Part shown: positions 10,836-24,904 of the stretch, one piece after another
Layout of the letters: each line of letters begins with the position of its first letter
Numbering within the stretch: position 1 is the stretch's first letter
Assembly: GCF_002234675.1 (NCBI RefSeq)
Contig: NC_019866.2
Location: 24,116,955-24,180,954 of the forward strand
Source of the DNA: Oryzias latipes
Lineage: Eukaryota > Chordata > Actinopteri > Beloniformes > Adrianichthyidae
Length of the DNA: 64,000 bases
Reading direction: 5' to 3'
Notes under the pieces: model-generated
What the model was told of the DNA's origin: nothing
The model's database searches: none
The model's input: the letters and a program-made list of their open reading frames with translations, nothing else
Position numbers and translations under genes: made by a program

Positions 10836-12000
10836 TAAGAGTGTGTAGAATTATTAAATAGAGTCAGTCAGTTTCTTGATCTGTTCGGGATCAGCTTTTT
10901 GTGCAGCTGCGACCACAGCCTCTCAGACACTCTTCAGAGAGCTGTACTGTTTACCTTCTCTGAAAATGTCCCGCTTAAGAAGGGCCCAAAAGTGTTCAGT
11001 AGAGTCATGAAGGGGGCCATGTCATGAGTTTTTCATCTTTAAGGCCTTTGCTAGCCAGCCAAGCTGTAGAGTACTTTGATGCATGTGATGGAGTGTTGTC
11101 TTGAATAAAAATGAGTGTCTTCTTGAAAGATGCAGACTGTTTCCTGTACAGCTGCTTGAAGAAAGTGTCGTGGCAGCAGGTCTGAGAGTTGATCTTGAGT
11201 CCAACTCGAATTTCAACTCGAATTGGTCCATTTTTAACAACACCTGCCCACACCAGCACCCCACCTCCACCTTTGCCGGCCTCTAAGTCGAAGTGATCCA
11301 ACAACAGGTCCATCTATCTGGTCCTTCAAGAGTCACTCTCATCTCATGGGTCCACAAAAACTATGAAAAGTCTGTCTTGAGATATTTCTTGGCCCATTCT
11401 TGACGTTTCAACTTGAGAGAAGGAGGGTCTAAGGGAAGGAATGCCCAGGTTAGTTTAGTCTGTTTAGTTTAGTTTAGCCATTACCTATTGAACTCCATGA
11501 ATTCATGTTCTTTATGATTTTGTGTTTATCATACGTTTACCGATATGAAGCCCATTGAGACGACTATTGTTGTGATATTGGACTAAATAAATAAAACTGA
11601 ATTGAATTGAACCAGTGCATCTTTTTGAGAGGAGTTCGGGTTTCAGCTTTTCTTACTTTGGCCATGTCTCTGAGAAGTGAACAGCTCGTACTTCCAGATA
11701 CTCCAGGTAGGTTGCAGTTGTGGAATAAGGCAGCACTGGTGGATAAGGGGTCACCTGGTGGCTTCACGCTTGACTCTTCTCAAATATTTGGCAGTTAGTT
11801 TACGTCTTTTCTTCTCCACACGTTTCTTGCGTCCTCGATGACGATTGGGAACAAAACACTTCTGCCCCAGGATCTCAAGAGTGCTGCATCGCTCTGAAAG
11901 ACGTTTTACAATTTGTGACTTTTCAGAGTCATTTAAATCTCTCTTGCAACCCATTGTACCTGAGGAGAAGAATCTGCCTGATAATTATACACACCTTTTG
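10836..12000 (-). mobile_element. decayed Tc1-like transposon (Tc1/mariner)
   Basis: The minus strand encodes broken pieces of a Tc1-like transposase. The N-terminal helix-turn-helix region is at about 11954-11751 (DLNDSEKSQIVKRLSE, then GRKKRVEKKRRKLTAK). A middle piece is at about 11767-11620 (MAKVRKAETRTPLKK). The catalytic-domain part is at about 11313-11005 (GGGVLVWAG, FIQDNTPSHASKYSTAWLAS, LMTWPPS). The D of the QDN motif is visible. Ends resemble each other: 'gtgtgtagaattatta' near 10839 and, inverted, 'gtgtgtataattatc' near 11990. Frame changes and an inserted retroposon tail at about 11437-11612 make it inactive. Confidence 0.85.
11437..11612 (+). mobile_element. LINE 3' end inserted in the Tc1-like element
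   Basis: The sequence 'tgaagcccattgagacgact' followed by 'ggactaaataaataaaactg' and 'aattgaattgaa' is the typical 3' tail of fish L2/Rex1-like LINEs. It interrupts the Tc1-like transposase between its middle and catalytic segments, so it is younger than that element. Exact target duplications are not clear to me. Confidence 0.55.
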
Positions 12001-15000
12001 ACCTTCCTCGGCCACGCCCTCTCTCGTTACCCAAATGCCTATTAACCTAATATGCATTGAATCCAATATGCATCCAAGTTTACATGGCTTGTTGTTGGCA
12101 ATTGTGCATAAATGTATTATATGGTCAAAATATTAGTGTTAAAACCATTTAAACATTCTACAACGTTCCTGCTGGATTTTGTGCTCGAATAGGTCAACTT
12201 AGGAGCCCAGCAGTTCTATCGGCTGAGAGATGTGACATAGTTGATGCGCATTGTTTTTGTTAACTTAGTGAAGCTAAAGAGCTAAGAGAGCACACTAGTT
12301 TTTGACCGTACTTTAAAGTTCTTATGTTTAAACATTTTTGTATTTACGTTTTTTTGTAACAATCTTTTTGGGATTTAAACATATAAAAAAAAAAGAAGAA
12401 CTTGGACTCTGGAAGTTCATTTAAGAAGGAGACGTCAACTATAAGCTCTGACTCTACAGCTTAAGTGTGCCTTTCAGAAATTAGACGGAGCCACACTTGC
12501 AATTAGCTTGCCTAACACTTCTGCACACAGTGTAAGCATCAGCTCTGCAGACAGCTGGGACAGTGAGGGACCATCACTCTTATTCCTAAATACTTAACAT
12601 CACTTACAGACTTTACAGGGTTAGAAGCTGAAGTGGACCTCAACACTGAAACACAAATACATGGTTAATTGTGAAAAAAAAACACCTTGTCCATGGTAAA
12701 TTACATAGAATTTTCAAAGCTCATTTTGAACTCAAATAAAAACTATAAATGAACTATTTCATGTTTTTCAGTAATGTGTACTGCTCTTTCATTAAACATG
12801 GCTAAATGTTCTGTGTTCTTTGTTTGCATTGAGATGCTCAGAAGTTCTGGAGAGGAAATGACAGAACAGACGGTTCCTGTTTTCAGAAATCTATACATTT
12901 TAGCTGAAACTTCTTGTTTTTCAGTAGATTTTAGGTGCAGTTTAACTTCACCGACTGTCCGAGTTCTGCATTCCCTGCTTCAGTGCGTTATTAGAGCAAA
13001 TTTCATAATTCTGGGATGTTTTAACAGAATAGGGTAAAGGTGATCATTTTTAAAGAACTCATGTTTCTTATAATATTTTGTAAGAAAAAAATCCATTTGA
13101 ACTTCGGAAGCGAATACAGTCTTGAATTTATATTAATTATTATCCTTGACAGTGATTAATGAATTACCTGTGGCTTGGACAGTATTTGTATTAGTTAAAT
13201 TATGAAGGAAAAACATTGTTGCCTGAACTGAACAGTAAAATCAGGTTCAATCGCAGCCCAAAAACCATCAGCCAGAGCTGTTGGTCTGAACTGTGACTGT
13301 TCACTCAGTGATTGGTCAACCGCTCCCTGAATTGACCCAAACAGCTGCAGGCATCTGGAAAACAAAGCACATGTAAATGAGTCACTGTGCTGCGTTCAGG
13401 ATCACCTGCAGCTCTGCAGGCACAAGGCCCCCTCCTGCTGGCCACAGAGAAGATGTCTTCCCTGAAGGGGAGCTCCGTTCCTTTTGCAGATCTGTTGGTT
13501 TGTCTGCTTCACAGTCTGCCAGGTGACCAAGAAAGAGGATGTCAGGAATCAAATAAAGGCGTAGTTGTAAAAAGTAAAATACTTACTGGAGCCTAATCAA
13601 ATCCAAAGCTGTATTTCAGCATGTTTTAAATTATTGAAACTTGTTGAAACAACGGTGTAAAAACACTGTTTTTAGGTTTTTCTTGAACTTTTGTAGAAAA
13701 AAGAACAACTTTGCTCTGTAGGAGCTCAAATCTCACGTGTGTGAGGTAGAAAGAAGCTTCTTGCTCCTGACACACAAAGTCTGCATGTTCTGATCGCTCA
13801 CTTTTTACACAAAATTCCATCAAGTGGTGAAACATTTCACACCTTTTTTCACAAATGTATTTGTTTATTGCAAGTAGTCTGTAATCTTATTTAATCACGA
13901 TCTGTTTTTTGGAATTACAAGTAAGAAACCTAACACATTTGACATGTATTATATATGTTTGGCTAAAATCTCTTGAAGGAAGTATTGAAGGATTAGGAAT
14001 TAAATATTTTTCAGTGCTAAGTACACCTACACACTCACACTAACACACACACACCCATGCACACAGGGCTGTTCTCTTGTTAAATCAGGTCAAGTTCAAG
14101 GACGTCCGACACAATGAATGCTGGGTAACACCCTGGTCTGCATTCATGTGAATAATTGCCTCTGTATAATAGGAAAGCTGCATGCTGGCTTTAATGACTG
14201 AGAGAGGCATAAAATCAGACTTTTCATGATGCAGCGAACTGCACAAACAGCATTAAACTGACAGCAGATGGGCTGATACTGGATATGATCAGCAGCGGAA
14301 GATGATCATTAAGTAAAACACATAGTAATATGCAGACATTTGAGGTCTGGACCAGACTTTAAACCTGATCCAGTGCCTGAAACAAGAGAGAGAGAGAGAG
14401 CAGGAAAAACAGAAGCAACTTCATTTGTTTTCATATAAATTGCTGCATGCCTGTAACCTATTTAAAAGTTTGTTGCAATTATGGTTTTTAAATTTCTTTT
14501 TAACAATAGACGCCGTTCAGGTTTTTCTTTTGGGTTCATTTCTTTCATAAAATAGCATTTAGATATTTTTCAAAGACCCAGATGTCGCATAAGGATGTCA
14601 TAATAACTGAAATTTAGAGAGAACATGTATTCTTTATTTTGCATCTCGTCTTCTATAAGCACAAGAATAGAAAATAAAAGCAAGTGTTGATCAAAGGTTC
14701 TAGCCCGCAAACAGAACACGTTTGAAGAGAACGGAAAACTGAAAACCAGAGGGCAAAAAAAAAATAAATAAATACCAAAAGTGTTGGTTTTTCTGCAGCT
14801 GGAGTGTTCAGTGGAGCAGAAGATGCTTCTCACACCAGCAGCCCGTCATCCCTGTTTGTTGAAGTAAGCAGTTAGTCGTTTGGTCCTTCTCATGAACTCT
14901 ATTCAGTTTGGGGCAAAGAGAAGAAGTTTCAAGTGATTTTTAAAGAAATGCAGACAGAACAGAGCAACTCAAATGGGCACAACAAGGTCTCTCTTTTTTC

Positions 15001-18000
15001 TTCCTGAAAATCAAGCAGTTTGGACATTTCTTCTGTCAGAAGTTTACTAAAATACTAAAAAGAAAACACAAGTAGGTTAGTGTTTTTCACCATTGGTTTA
15101 ATAAATTTATATTTATTCCTGCCCCTTTTGAAGAATCCAACTTTCTTTACATTTTTATGTGAAAACGGAAGGTAAAGAAAAATACAGAATAATAATAATG
15201 AAAAATAGTGAAATATAGAGAAATAAATATAAAGTTACTAAGAAAAATCAAAGAACTACACTGAAAATAATAAACAATAATTAGAAACACTACAAGGACT
15301 AAACAAATCGATATTTAAACCTAATTAATCTGCTTTTTCTTAGTTTTTTTTCCCTCTCTGGGTCTTATAGATATATTTTTGAATAATATTTTTATTTTTT
15401 TATAAATCGAAAGTCGTTTACCTATCACTCATTCTTGCAGCTCCTTTTAAAACTGTGTTGGCGTCGTTACTTCTTGGTCAAATCCTCAGAATTCTAGCTC
15501 CACCTTTTTTATCCAAAAGCATCTAAATTCAGATTGAAGAAAGGGTTTAAAAAAAGAGTGGAAAGCAGAGCCAGACTACATTAATCCCGGCGATTGTCAT
15601 GGTTTGGTTTGGCCTGGTCTGCGTTCACGTCAGGTCAAAACTCACACATCTACTAGTCAAAAATAGATCTAAATGATTAGAAGCAAAACAAATGCATTAT
15701 CAAAAGAATGACCAAAATGCTGGGAACAAGGGAAGCACGTCCAGCACAGCTGTCACGCACGCACAGGCGTGAAGAGGAAACGTTTGTAGAACTGAAGGAA
15801 TGAAAACATTTTTTGGAACAAAGCAGAAACAGCTGATCGGCGCGCTTGGGGTTGAAACGCTGCTGCTCTGCTGCGTCCATGTGCTGAAAGACATGTGTCC
15901 GCCGGCGCAGCAGGGTGATCAGACCGTCTGCTCCACAAACGCACCCAGAGCAGAGGAGCAGACCAGACAACAGTCACCAACAAGTTCCCAAATGTCTGGA
16001 GCTCCGCTGAAACAGGCCGCCGTGGTTTTGCTGCGTCTTTACGCAGCCTTTGACTCCACGCTAAAACTGATAAGTTTTTTCCACTTCATTCAAAGACATA
16101 AAGATTTTCTGAAGAAAACGGAGTGTGGCCAAATCCTGAAGACGCACTGCTGCTTGGAATCGACACGTTTTTCACCACAAGGACGCAGCAGCGTTTAAAC
16201 CCAAACGAACAAGCTCCGCAGCGATGTGTGCAACCGACTTAAACTTGAAGACATGACTTTGATTTATTATGAAAAGCTTTTACAACAACCAGGTTTAGTT
16301 TAGTTGAATTTGTTCTATTTGAGATCATAATTTAATCTAAAGACGATAAAAGCGCTGAAAGACTTTGTTCAAAACAAAAAGAAATAAAGACAGAATCAAA
16401 GAAAACGGAAAAGCAGGAAAGCCTAAAGAAAATGAAACAGTTATAGTTGGGCCTATACCTGCTGAGCTGTGGTCAAAATGTATTGAGTGTGTTTTTTTCC
16501 ACAGCAGTTTACCTGCAGAAGGTGAATATTCTCGCAACAGATTGAAGATGAACTTTTACTGTGCAGCAAAGTTTTCTGGTGTTTCAACAAAATGCTTTGT
16601 TAAAAAAAGAACCTCTTCTGTCAAAGACAACATCACCAAAAAACATCTTTCCCAAGTTTTCATCTTCATTTTTTAGAACTTAAGAAGAATATTTCACTTT
16701 TGGACTCCAACGTTTTATTTATTTGATTTGATATGTTGCGTAATGTCAAATCGTTGAAAATGTAATACAAACATAATTTCGGTACATTTGTCTAACATTA
16801 GCACTAAAACATTCGTTGTTCATTACAAAGTTTTCCCCGCCATTCATTCATCTTCTCTTCCTTCTCCCCGCTGTTGTGCTGAAGCGCGCAGCGGTGTCAC
16901 GGAGCCGCGTGTCACGATGCCGGTTTCCCAGACTCAGGTCTCCAGCACCAAGAAGGCTGCAGGCCTTGAACTTCAGTCCTGTCTGTCTGCACCCCCCCCC
17001 CCCCCCCATGTGTTAAACTTGACCTTGGCCCTTGCTGCCTCTCAGACCACAGCTCAGAGCTGTCTGGGTGGTTTCTGCGTGTTTGTGTGCGAGATTCCGA
17101 GTCTATTTTTTGTTTTATACTTTGTCTTCAAAATGAAAAAATGAATTTTCACGTTCCCGTGGTGAGCTGGTGATGTTTCAGTAGATGTCACCTGATGGAA
17201 CGACGCTTTGTTCCAAACATGCCTGACCTGCAGGTGTGTTTGTGCAGATGTGGAAAATCATGTCAGCTTGATCTCAGCTCGAGAATTTGACCATTTGGCC
17301 CTCGTGCGAAAAAAGAAACAAAAAGACGGAAAAGCAACAACACGTCAAATAAAAGCACACAAAAACAAACTGCGTTTTCTTTATAATTCGAGGCTGTATC
17401 CACCATATATTGCAGCACAGAAAACTCAATAACAATTCACTGAACGGGAATTCGTGACTGAATGTCTTTATGTTGAACAGATTTTAATTATTTCACAATT
17501 ACGAATTTAGACTTTGCTAAAGAGAATAAAACTCAGAAAGAAAATCCGTTTATCCCACGATTTAAACAGAAATAACCATTATTTCACAGAAAACTCAAAT
17601 GAGCTGATTTATAATCAACAATATAATTACAGATAATTAAAAAAAACAGCTTGAGCTTGTTTTTTCCTGGGATTTCAACACAGGCGCGTGCGTGTAAACA
17701 AGCTGATTTATAAACTTTCACTTATTTTATTTTCTATCATTTGTGATGTTAATTTGTTTTTATTCCGATATAATAATACAGAGACGATATAATGTCTGTA
17801 TAGCTCAAATATGTTTGGAGGCCATGCTCCGCGTGCGTGTCACCTGGCGAAGCTTTCTTTACCCTTCCGCCATCGGTCCTCCGTTTCATAGCAGATTTAG
17901 AAACTTAAAGCGCACAGACAGTAAAGAAATCCTTTGTGGGGGCAATTCTTACTCAGACCAAACGCGCGTTTATGTGGAAGCAGAAAAGTTCAGTCTGCAA

Positions 18001-18180
18001 ACAAAAGAAACGACAGGAAGCACTGGAGTTTGGAAAAGCACATACGTTTGAAAAACCGCGAGTGTCACGCGCGCTGAGCATCTGAGAGCCGCATGGAGGA
18101 AAACGCAGGTGACGTTTTCCTAGAGGAGAAGGATCTTCATGTCTTTAATCCAGGAATGGCGTTATTTTTGTTTTACTGTA
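12001..18180. other. gene-free upstream region of hoxb13a
   Basis: No gene is supported. A (CA)-rich patch is at about 14028-14056 and a short GA run at 14388-14400. Two stretches, about 13380-13570 and 14130-14330, are repeat-free and balanced in composition and could hold enhancers. The part from about 15720 to 17060 is richer in CpG and contains open frames of 130 and 118 codons (15800-16198 and 16788-17144) that match nothing I know. A run of 16 C lies at 16992-17007. Confidence 0.4.
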
Positions 18181-18480
18181 GTGGCATGTAAAATATGTTT
18201 TCATACAGAAACGGAGTCATAATTTGAATTTTTCAGAACTCAGAGAAATAATTGCTGACTTTTTAGTTTCAGCTCGAGGATCTGATGACAGGACTCTGTG
18301 CGTAATTGAGAATGTTTGCGCACAAAGGATTCCGTCTATTGAAACTCAGAGCTTTTGGTTCCAAAAAAATGTTTAAGCAAACTGGAGCAGGAGCACGCGG
18401 CAGAGGCGCGCCAGAAACGTATACGTGCTCATGCCTCTCTCGTGCCACAGATCGAACCTCGTAAAAATATTTTCCTCTGA

Positions 18481-18852
18481 CTGACAGCTCCATCCAGCTC
18501 TGTTGTCTTCCCTTTTCTCTCATCCCATCACGTGACCACAAGTCCTTATCCAATGGACAGTCATCTAGAGCCCGAGGGCTTCTGCGTAAAGGCCGAGGCT
18601 GGATGTAACGGCGCTCCAACCCGTTACCGAGACTCTGCGTCTGAGAGCGCCGTCGAGGGAGCACGTGTCCAGGCAGAGGAAGTGCGTGAAGTTTATGCGT
18701 GTGCAGACGAACCGCACCGTGCATGTTCAGGTGCGGCCAGTGGGGAACAGCGGTCCACCTGCGTGAGCAGATGTAGCAGCTGCGCGCCGTGACCGGACAG
18801 AGTTCAGAGGAAACGGCGGCAAAGCGGAGGCGGGCTGGGAAACGGCGCGCAT
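18481..18852 (+). promoter_or_regulatory. hoxb13a proximal promoter and 5' UTR region
   Basis: A palindromic E-box TCACGTGA (18528-18535) is followed 14 bases later by a CCAAT box (CCAAT at 18550-18554) on the coding strand. From here to the start codon the sequence is GC- and CpG-rich, unlike the AT-rich DNA upstream, as expected for a Hox promoter island. No good TATA box is seen. An 86-codon ATG frame (18532-18792) would sit in the 5' leader if transcription starts upstream of it. It shows no protein family and is probably incidental. Confidence 0.5.
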
Positions 18853-20399
<1,547 letters not shown>

Positions 20400-20710
20400 A
20401 CTGCGCTGTGGATCCTTCAGGAGAAGGACTGTTTTCCGAGCCAGTTTTGACCACACTGGGACCGACCTTTGTCGCGCTCAGAGAAAAATCAAAACCAGAA
20501 GAAAATAACCAAAGCCCCTCTACCAGAAACTCATCTGAGTCTGTATATAGAGCTCTCTCTGCCTGCATTCCTGTCATGTATGTTCCGTGTGTCTTCGTGT
20601 TCGTGCGTCCGGGTCCAGTACAGCCCGGAACCCTCTTCTCTTCTCCTTGCTCGTCCGTGAACCAGTAACTGAACTATATATAAGTCATAATAAATTCTTT
20701 TAGAAAGAAC
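20400..20710 (+). terminator. hoxb13a 3' UTR with poly(A) signal
   Basis: The stop codon TAA at 20397-20399 is followed by about 290 bp of leader-free sequence and a canonical AATAAA at 20689-20694. Cleavage would be expected about 10-30 bases further on. This gives a short, compact 3' UTR. Confidence 0.65.
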
Positions 20711-21530
20711 CTAATGGTGTCCAGACGGGTTTATCTTAAAAATCAGCCTGTTGGATCCTCTCGTCATCTTTTTAAATTTCAGACAGGAAAACGAATCAAC
20801 CCGAACTTGAAAGACCTGAGCGAGGCAGGATCCACCCCACATGATGATCCGGAAAACCGGGCCGCAATCCGGACCAAAACCCACCAACGGATCCGCTTTT
20901 AAGATCACTAAGCATCAATTAACACATTTACTTAAATTTTCCGGACTCAAACCAAAACTCTGCCTGTTTTTTCCACCGGTTTGCAGAACATCAAAGCTTT
21001 TTTTCCCTCAGACTTATGATTACACACAAAGCAGGCTCCATAATTACATTAATTGAAAAAAATGATTTGCCTTTGTTAAAAAAAATCAATATTTGTTTAA
21101 CTTGTAATACATTTCACGTTTTTCATTTTCATTTTATTATCAAATTTTAGGGTTATTTTCCTCGACAAATCGGTAGAATAGCGACGCCGCAGAACAAAAT
21201 AATTCATTTAATTACGTTCACTTCACTCCGCAATTGTGTTTTTTTTTCCAGATGAAAAAAAACTTAAAAAAATGAATGGCTTGTTGCAGCGCGAAAAACC
21301 TCATAACCGTTTAAAATGTTTCTGCGTAAAACATCCCTGCTGCGCGCGAGAGAGACGGTCTCGAACCAGCGACTCCAACTGAACATGGAAAAAAAGACAA
21401 AAATCGGACTTTAAACAAAAAGATTAAGCTCATAAATATGTTTTAGGTTTGGTGACAAACGGATGACGCAAAAGATCAATTAAAAATGTTTGTCATAGGC
21501 CTAAAATAGAAAAAAGAAAATCCAAAAGAT
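20711..21530. other. gene-free sequence downstream of hoxb13a
   Basis: AT-rich DNA with no recognised gene or element. Small open frames (60-70 codons) at its left end show no domain. Confidence 0.4.

Positions 21531-21627
<97 letters not shown>
21531..21627. repeat. (TAGA)n microsatellite
   Basis: About 24 uninterrupted copies of a TAGA/GATA tetranucleotide over roughly 97 bp. Confidence 0.97.
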
Positions 21628-21679
21628 TTTTAAATGTTGTTTTATTCTTAATCTAAGCTATACAGAGACACATTTCATT

Positions 21680-22040
21680 TGCATCTAAGTGCGCGCGCCC
21701 GTTAACCCTTAACATTGAACTTGAAAAACGGCTCCGCCGGCTTGTTGACTCTCTCCACGGATCCGTCTCTGTCCTTTAAAGCCAACAAAACGCACGGAAG
21801 CTCGCAGGCTCGTAAAGCTCCTCTTTCCCTCTGGTCCAGATACCAGGGAGGAGGAGGAGGGGCAGGAGGAGGATGAAGAGGCCAGGCTGCCACAGTACCA
21901 GCCTCATGTTGATCAGAAGCGGTAGGATACTCCGTCACAGCAGCTGAAAAGCCCGGGACTCTGCGCGCACTCTGCCGCGCTCATGCCGCTGACGCGCACA
22001 CGAGTCCCGGGCTTTTTTAGAAAAGTCCCGCCGCTGAACG
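21680..22040. promoter_or_regulatory. CpG-rich island with a hairpin and a minus-strand ORF
   Basis: This stretch is much richer in GC and CpG than its AT-rich surroundings. AAAAGCCCGGGACTC at 21947-21961 is perfectly inverted at 22002-22016, giving a 15-bp stem around a 40-base GC-rich loop. On the minus strand an acceptor-like 'gggcttttcag' (ends at 21944) opens a frame of about 80 codons to a stop near 21702. It runs through TEYPTASDQHEAG, a PPPAPPPPP run and KDRDGSVERVNKPAEPF, and has no ATG at its head. It could be a terminal coding exon, an unannotated transcript or chance. I recognise no family. Confidence 0.3.
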
Positions 22041-22681
22041 TGAGACAAATTTCTGTTTTCAGGACAAAAATATTTACAAAATTCAACGTTTAATTTTAAA
22101 ACAGAACTTTTTCAGAAATGTTTGACATTTTCGAACTAAAACACCTTAAATGTGGCAGCAAATGATGGCAGACATTACTGGAGGACCAGTTTAAAATGTA
22201 GGCCAGACGAATAAAAAATGTTCCTCCACTTTTAATAGAAAATATGATTCTATCTTAATCCATAAATCATGTAATGTTTATTAAATACTGTTCAAAGTAT
22301 TTTCATGCTGTTAAATATTGACGCCTCAATGAAATTATATCGGAACTTGATTTATGAAGTATTTGTGGATTATTGGCTGAGGCAGATGCAGAGAAATCAC
22401 AAATCTGTCAATCTGAAAGAAAAAAGTAATTTAGATGATTAAAAGTGCATGGAAGGATGGATAATTAAATATCTAAATTCTCATATTGTGATGCTGGAAA
22501 TTAAGCAGAAACTGTTTTCTAAATTCTGCCATAAATGCTGCAGATTTAAATGATGTGAATTTTTGTGTTTTATTCAAAACAAGAGAAAGATCAGAACAAT
22601 GCAAACAAGATGTTAACTTTTCTGTTATTTAAAATACAGAAAATCCATTTCATCCAGATTTGCAAAACACCTGTAACACAA

Positions 22682-22706
22682 TATTCTATTCTATTCTATT
22701 CTATTG
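22682..22706. repeat. (ATTCT)n short microsatellite
   Basis: About five copies of ATTCT. The same unit forms a longer array at 44854-44923. Confidence 0.85.
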
Positions 22707-22708
22707 GA

Positions 22709-22905
22709 CCCCCTCAAACACACACACACTCATCCACAAACACACACACAAACACACACAAAAACTCCCCAGAGTCTTCTTTATGTTTAAGAGCAGGAAT
22801 GCGGGACTGAGGCTCGTTTTTCTGTCTCAAGTTCATGTCCAACAAACCACACACACAAACGCACACACACACACACACACACCCACACACACACACACAC
22901 ACACC
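22709..22905. repeat. two CA-rich microsatellites
   Basis: Imperfect (CA)n tracts at about 22717-22760 and 22846-22905, separated by about 85 bases of unique sequence. Confidence 0.9.
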
Positions 22906-24028
22906 CTCTCTAACGTTTTTACCACCTTCCCTCTCCTCCTCCGTCTGCAGTGTGAACTGTCTTTTTGTTTTCTTCGGCTGGACTTTGCAATTGAACTTGA
23001 GACAGACAGACAGCTCGTAAACAGTTAGTGGTCTGGCCTCTGTCTGCTCAGGACAGCCGGGAGGGGCCAGAGGGCTGAGAAGGAAACACTGCGTCAGGTT
23101 TTACCAGAAACCCTGAAGACACTTGGAGCTGCTCTGCTATTTTCTTAATCTGATTGGGTCGTATCTTCTGTGAGTCTGATCTTTTGTTTGCAAATATTAA
23201 AAATGGCTTCTCCAACACTGAAAACACCGGAGGAAAGTTAATAAAATCAGGTGATTCTGTAAAGTTTGTGAAATTATCCTAAAACCTAATGTAACACACA
23301 CTTTAGTGTGTCGTGTCACGCACATTCAGAGTGTGGACTAGAGTTGCTCAGAGGTTGTCCGTTTCTAATTGTTTTCTGCAAATCGTTCAGATGTCAACTT
23401 CAATGCCTTTCATGTTATCGTCACGGAAAACATTCAACATTTGTACATTTAAAAGAATAAATGCACTTTTCATAACCTAAACTAGTTGGAATCAAAGGTC
23501 AAAGGCTTTTATTTAATTCACTTTCATTTTACATAATTAAGTGATAACGTTGATGCACACAAACTGACAAAAGTGTCACTGTCCAAAACAGGTGTGTGTC
23601 CCCATGAATTTATAAAGGAGAAATTATTGAAAAAACAGGCATTTAGCTAATCATCAACATCACATAAAAGCAGAAAAAAACAAACATATGTAAAATATCT
23701 TAGTTGTCTAATTGAAAATGACAGATTAAGTGTTGGAAAATTTCAGTTTAATCCAGATGTGAATTTTTTGTTCTTGTTTATAAATGTTAAGAATAGTTTT
23801 AATTAATAAGAATATTGCTTCCAAAAATCATTATTTAAAAAAAGAAGATCTTGTTCAAGGCCCTTTGGATTTCTTAAAACCTTTTAAGACAAAAGATTCA
23901 AATCTCTTTAAGACCCAAATCTGGATGTCTTGAAGACGAAGCTGCTGGACAGAAAAGAAACCAGACAAGATGTGCTGTGATTGGGATTTTGCTTTAGATG
24001 TTTTTTTGAGCAAATAAAAATAATGAAA
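22906..24028. other. gene-free sequence
   Basis: No gene is supported. It is AT-rich and unique, and nothing was recognised. Confidence 0.4.
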
Positions 24029-24800
24029 TACACTCATCAGCTACTTTATCAGGTCCACCTTAGTATCGGGTTGGACCCCCTTTTTCCATCAGAACCGCCT
24101 TAATCCTTGCTGGCATAGAATCAAACTGGAAACATTCCTCAGAGTTTGGTCCATGTTGACATGACAGCATCACACAGTTGCTGCAGATTTGTCTGGTGAA
24201 CATCCATGATGCTGATCTCCCGTTCCACCACATCCCAAAGGTTCTCTATGAGGTTCTGTTGACCGTTTGAGTCCAGGGAAGCCATTGTTATGTTCTAGAA
24301 ACCAGTCTGACATGATTCCAGCTTTAGGACATGGAGCCTTATCCTGCTGGAAGTAGCATCAGAAGATGGTCCACAGAAAGGGATGGACACGGTCAGCAAC
24401 AACACTCAGGTAGGCTGTGGCGTTGCTACTAATGGGCCCAAAATGTGCCAAGAAAATATCCCCACACCATGACACCACCACCACCAGCCTGAACCGTTGA
24501 TACAAGACAGGATGGATCCATGCTTCCATGTTGTTGACCCTACCATCTGAATGTGGCAGCAGAAATGGAGACTCATCAGACCAGACAACATTTTTCCATC
24601 TTCTATGGTCCAGTTTTGGTGAGTCTGTGTGAGTTGTAGCCTCAGTTTCCTGTCCTTAGCTGACAGCAGTGGTAAGCGGTGTGGTCTTCTGCTGCTGTAG
24701 TCCATCTGCTCCAGGTTGGACGTGTTGTTCTTTCAGAGATGCTCTTCTTGGTTGGAACCAGTGGGTCTTTGAGTTCCTGTTGTCTTTCTATCAGTCGCTA
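24029..24800 (-). mobile_element. Tc1-like transposon remnant
   Basis: A TA dinucleotide at 24029-24030 precedes the end CACTCATCAGCTACTTTATC, which fits the terminal repeat of a widespread fish Tc1-like family ('...ctaataaagtggccggtgagtg' on the other strand). The minus strand encodes transposase pieces: SSRRPHRLPLLSAKDRKLRLQ, HQNWTIED and WWWCHGVGIFSWHILGPLVA at about 24705-24406. Relative to the usual element the catalytic part carries indels and the 5' half of the transposase is missing. The right boundary near 24800 is not defined by a terminal repeat. Confidence 0.8.
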
Positions 24801-24827
24801 ATTTGCAGCATTTGTCCATTTACAAAC

Positions 24828-24851
24828 TGAGGCGGATACGTATCCGCCTCA
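24828..24851. repeat. perfect 24-bp palindrome
   Basis: TGAGGCGGATAC followed directly by its reverse complement. The flanks 'aaac' and 'gttt' extend it with a 2-base bulge. Further out, 'catttgtcca' (24810-24819) and 'tggacaaatg' (about 24895-24904) are also inverted. This looks like two abutting ends, or the core, of a small inverted-repeat element next to the Tc1 remnant. Confidence 0.85.
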
Positions 24852-24904
24852 CAGTTTAGGGGGCGTTTTTGTAAAACTCTCACGCATTTCCATGTGGACA
24901 AATG

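Noticed and set aside
15800-16198. 132-codon plus-strand frame upstream of hoxb13a
   Set aside because: Overlapping frames on both strands are also open because of GC-rich composition; no family resemblance and no splice context.
24511-24550. 'ttccatgttgttgaccc' as a miR-196 relic
   Set aside because: It is part of the Tc1-like transposase sequence and lacks TAGGTAGTTT.
24406-24705. 99-codon frame as an independent gene
   Set aside because: Its residues are Tc1 transposase pieces, so it belongs to the Tc1-like remnant.
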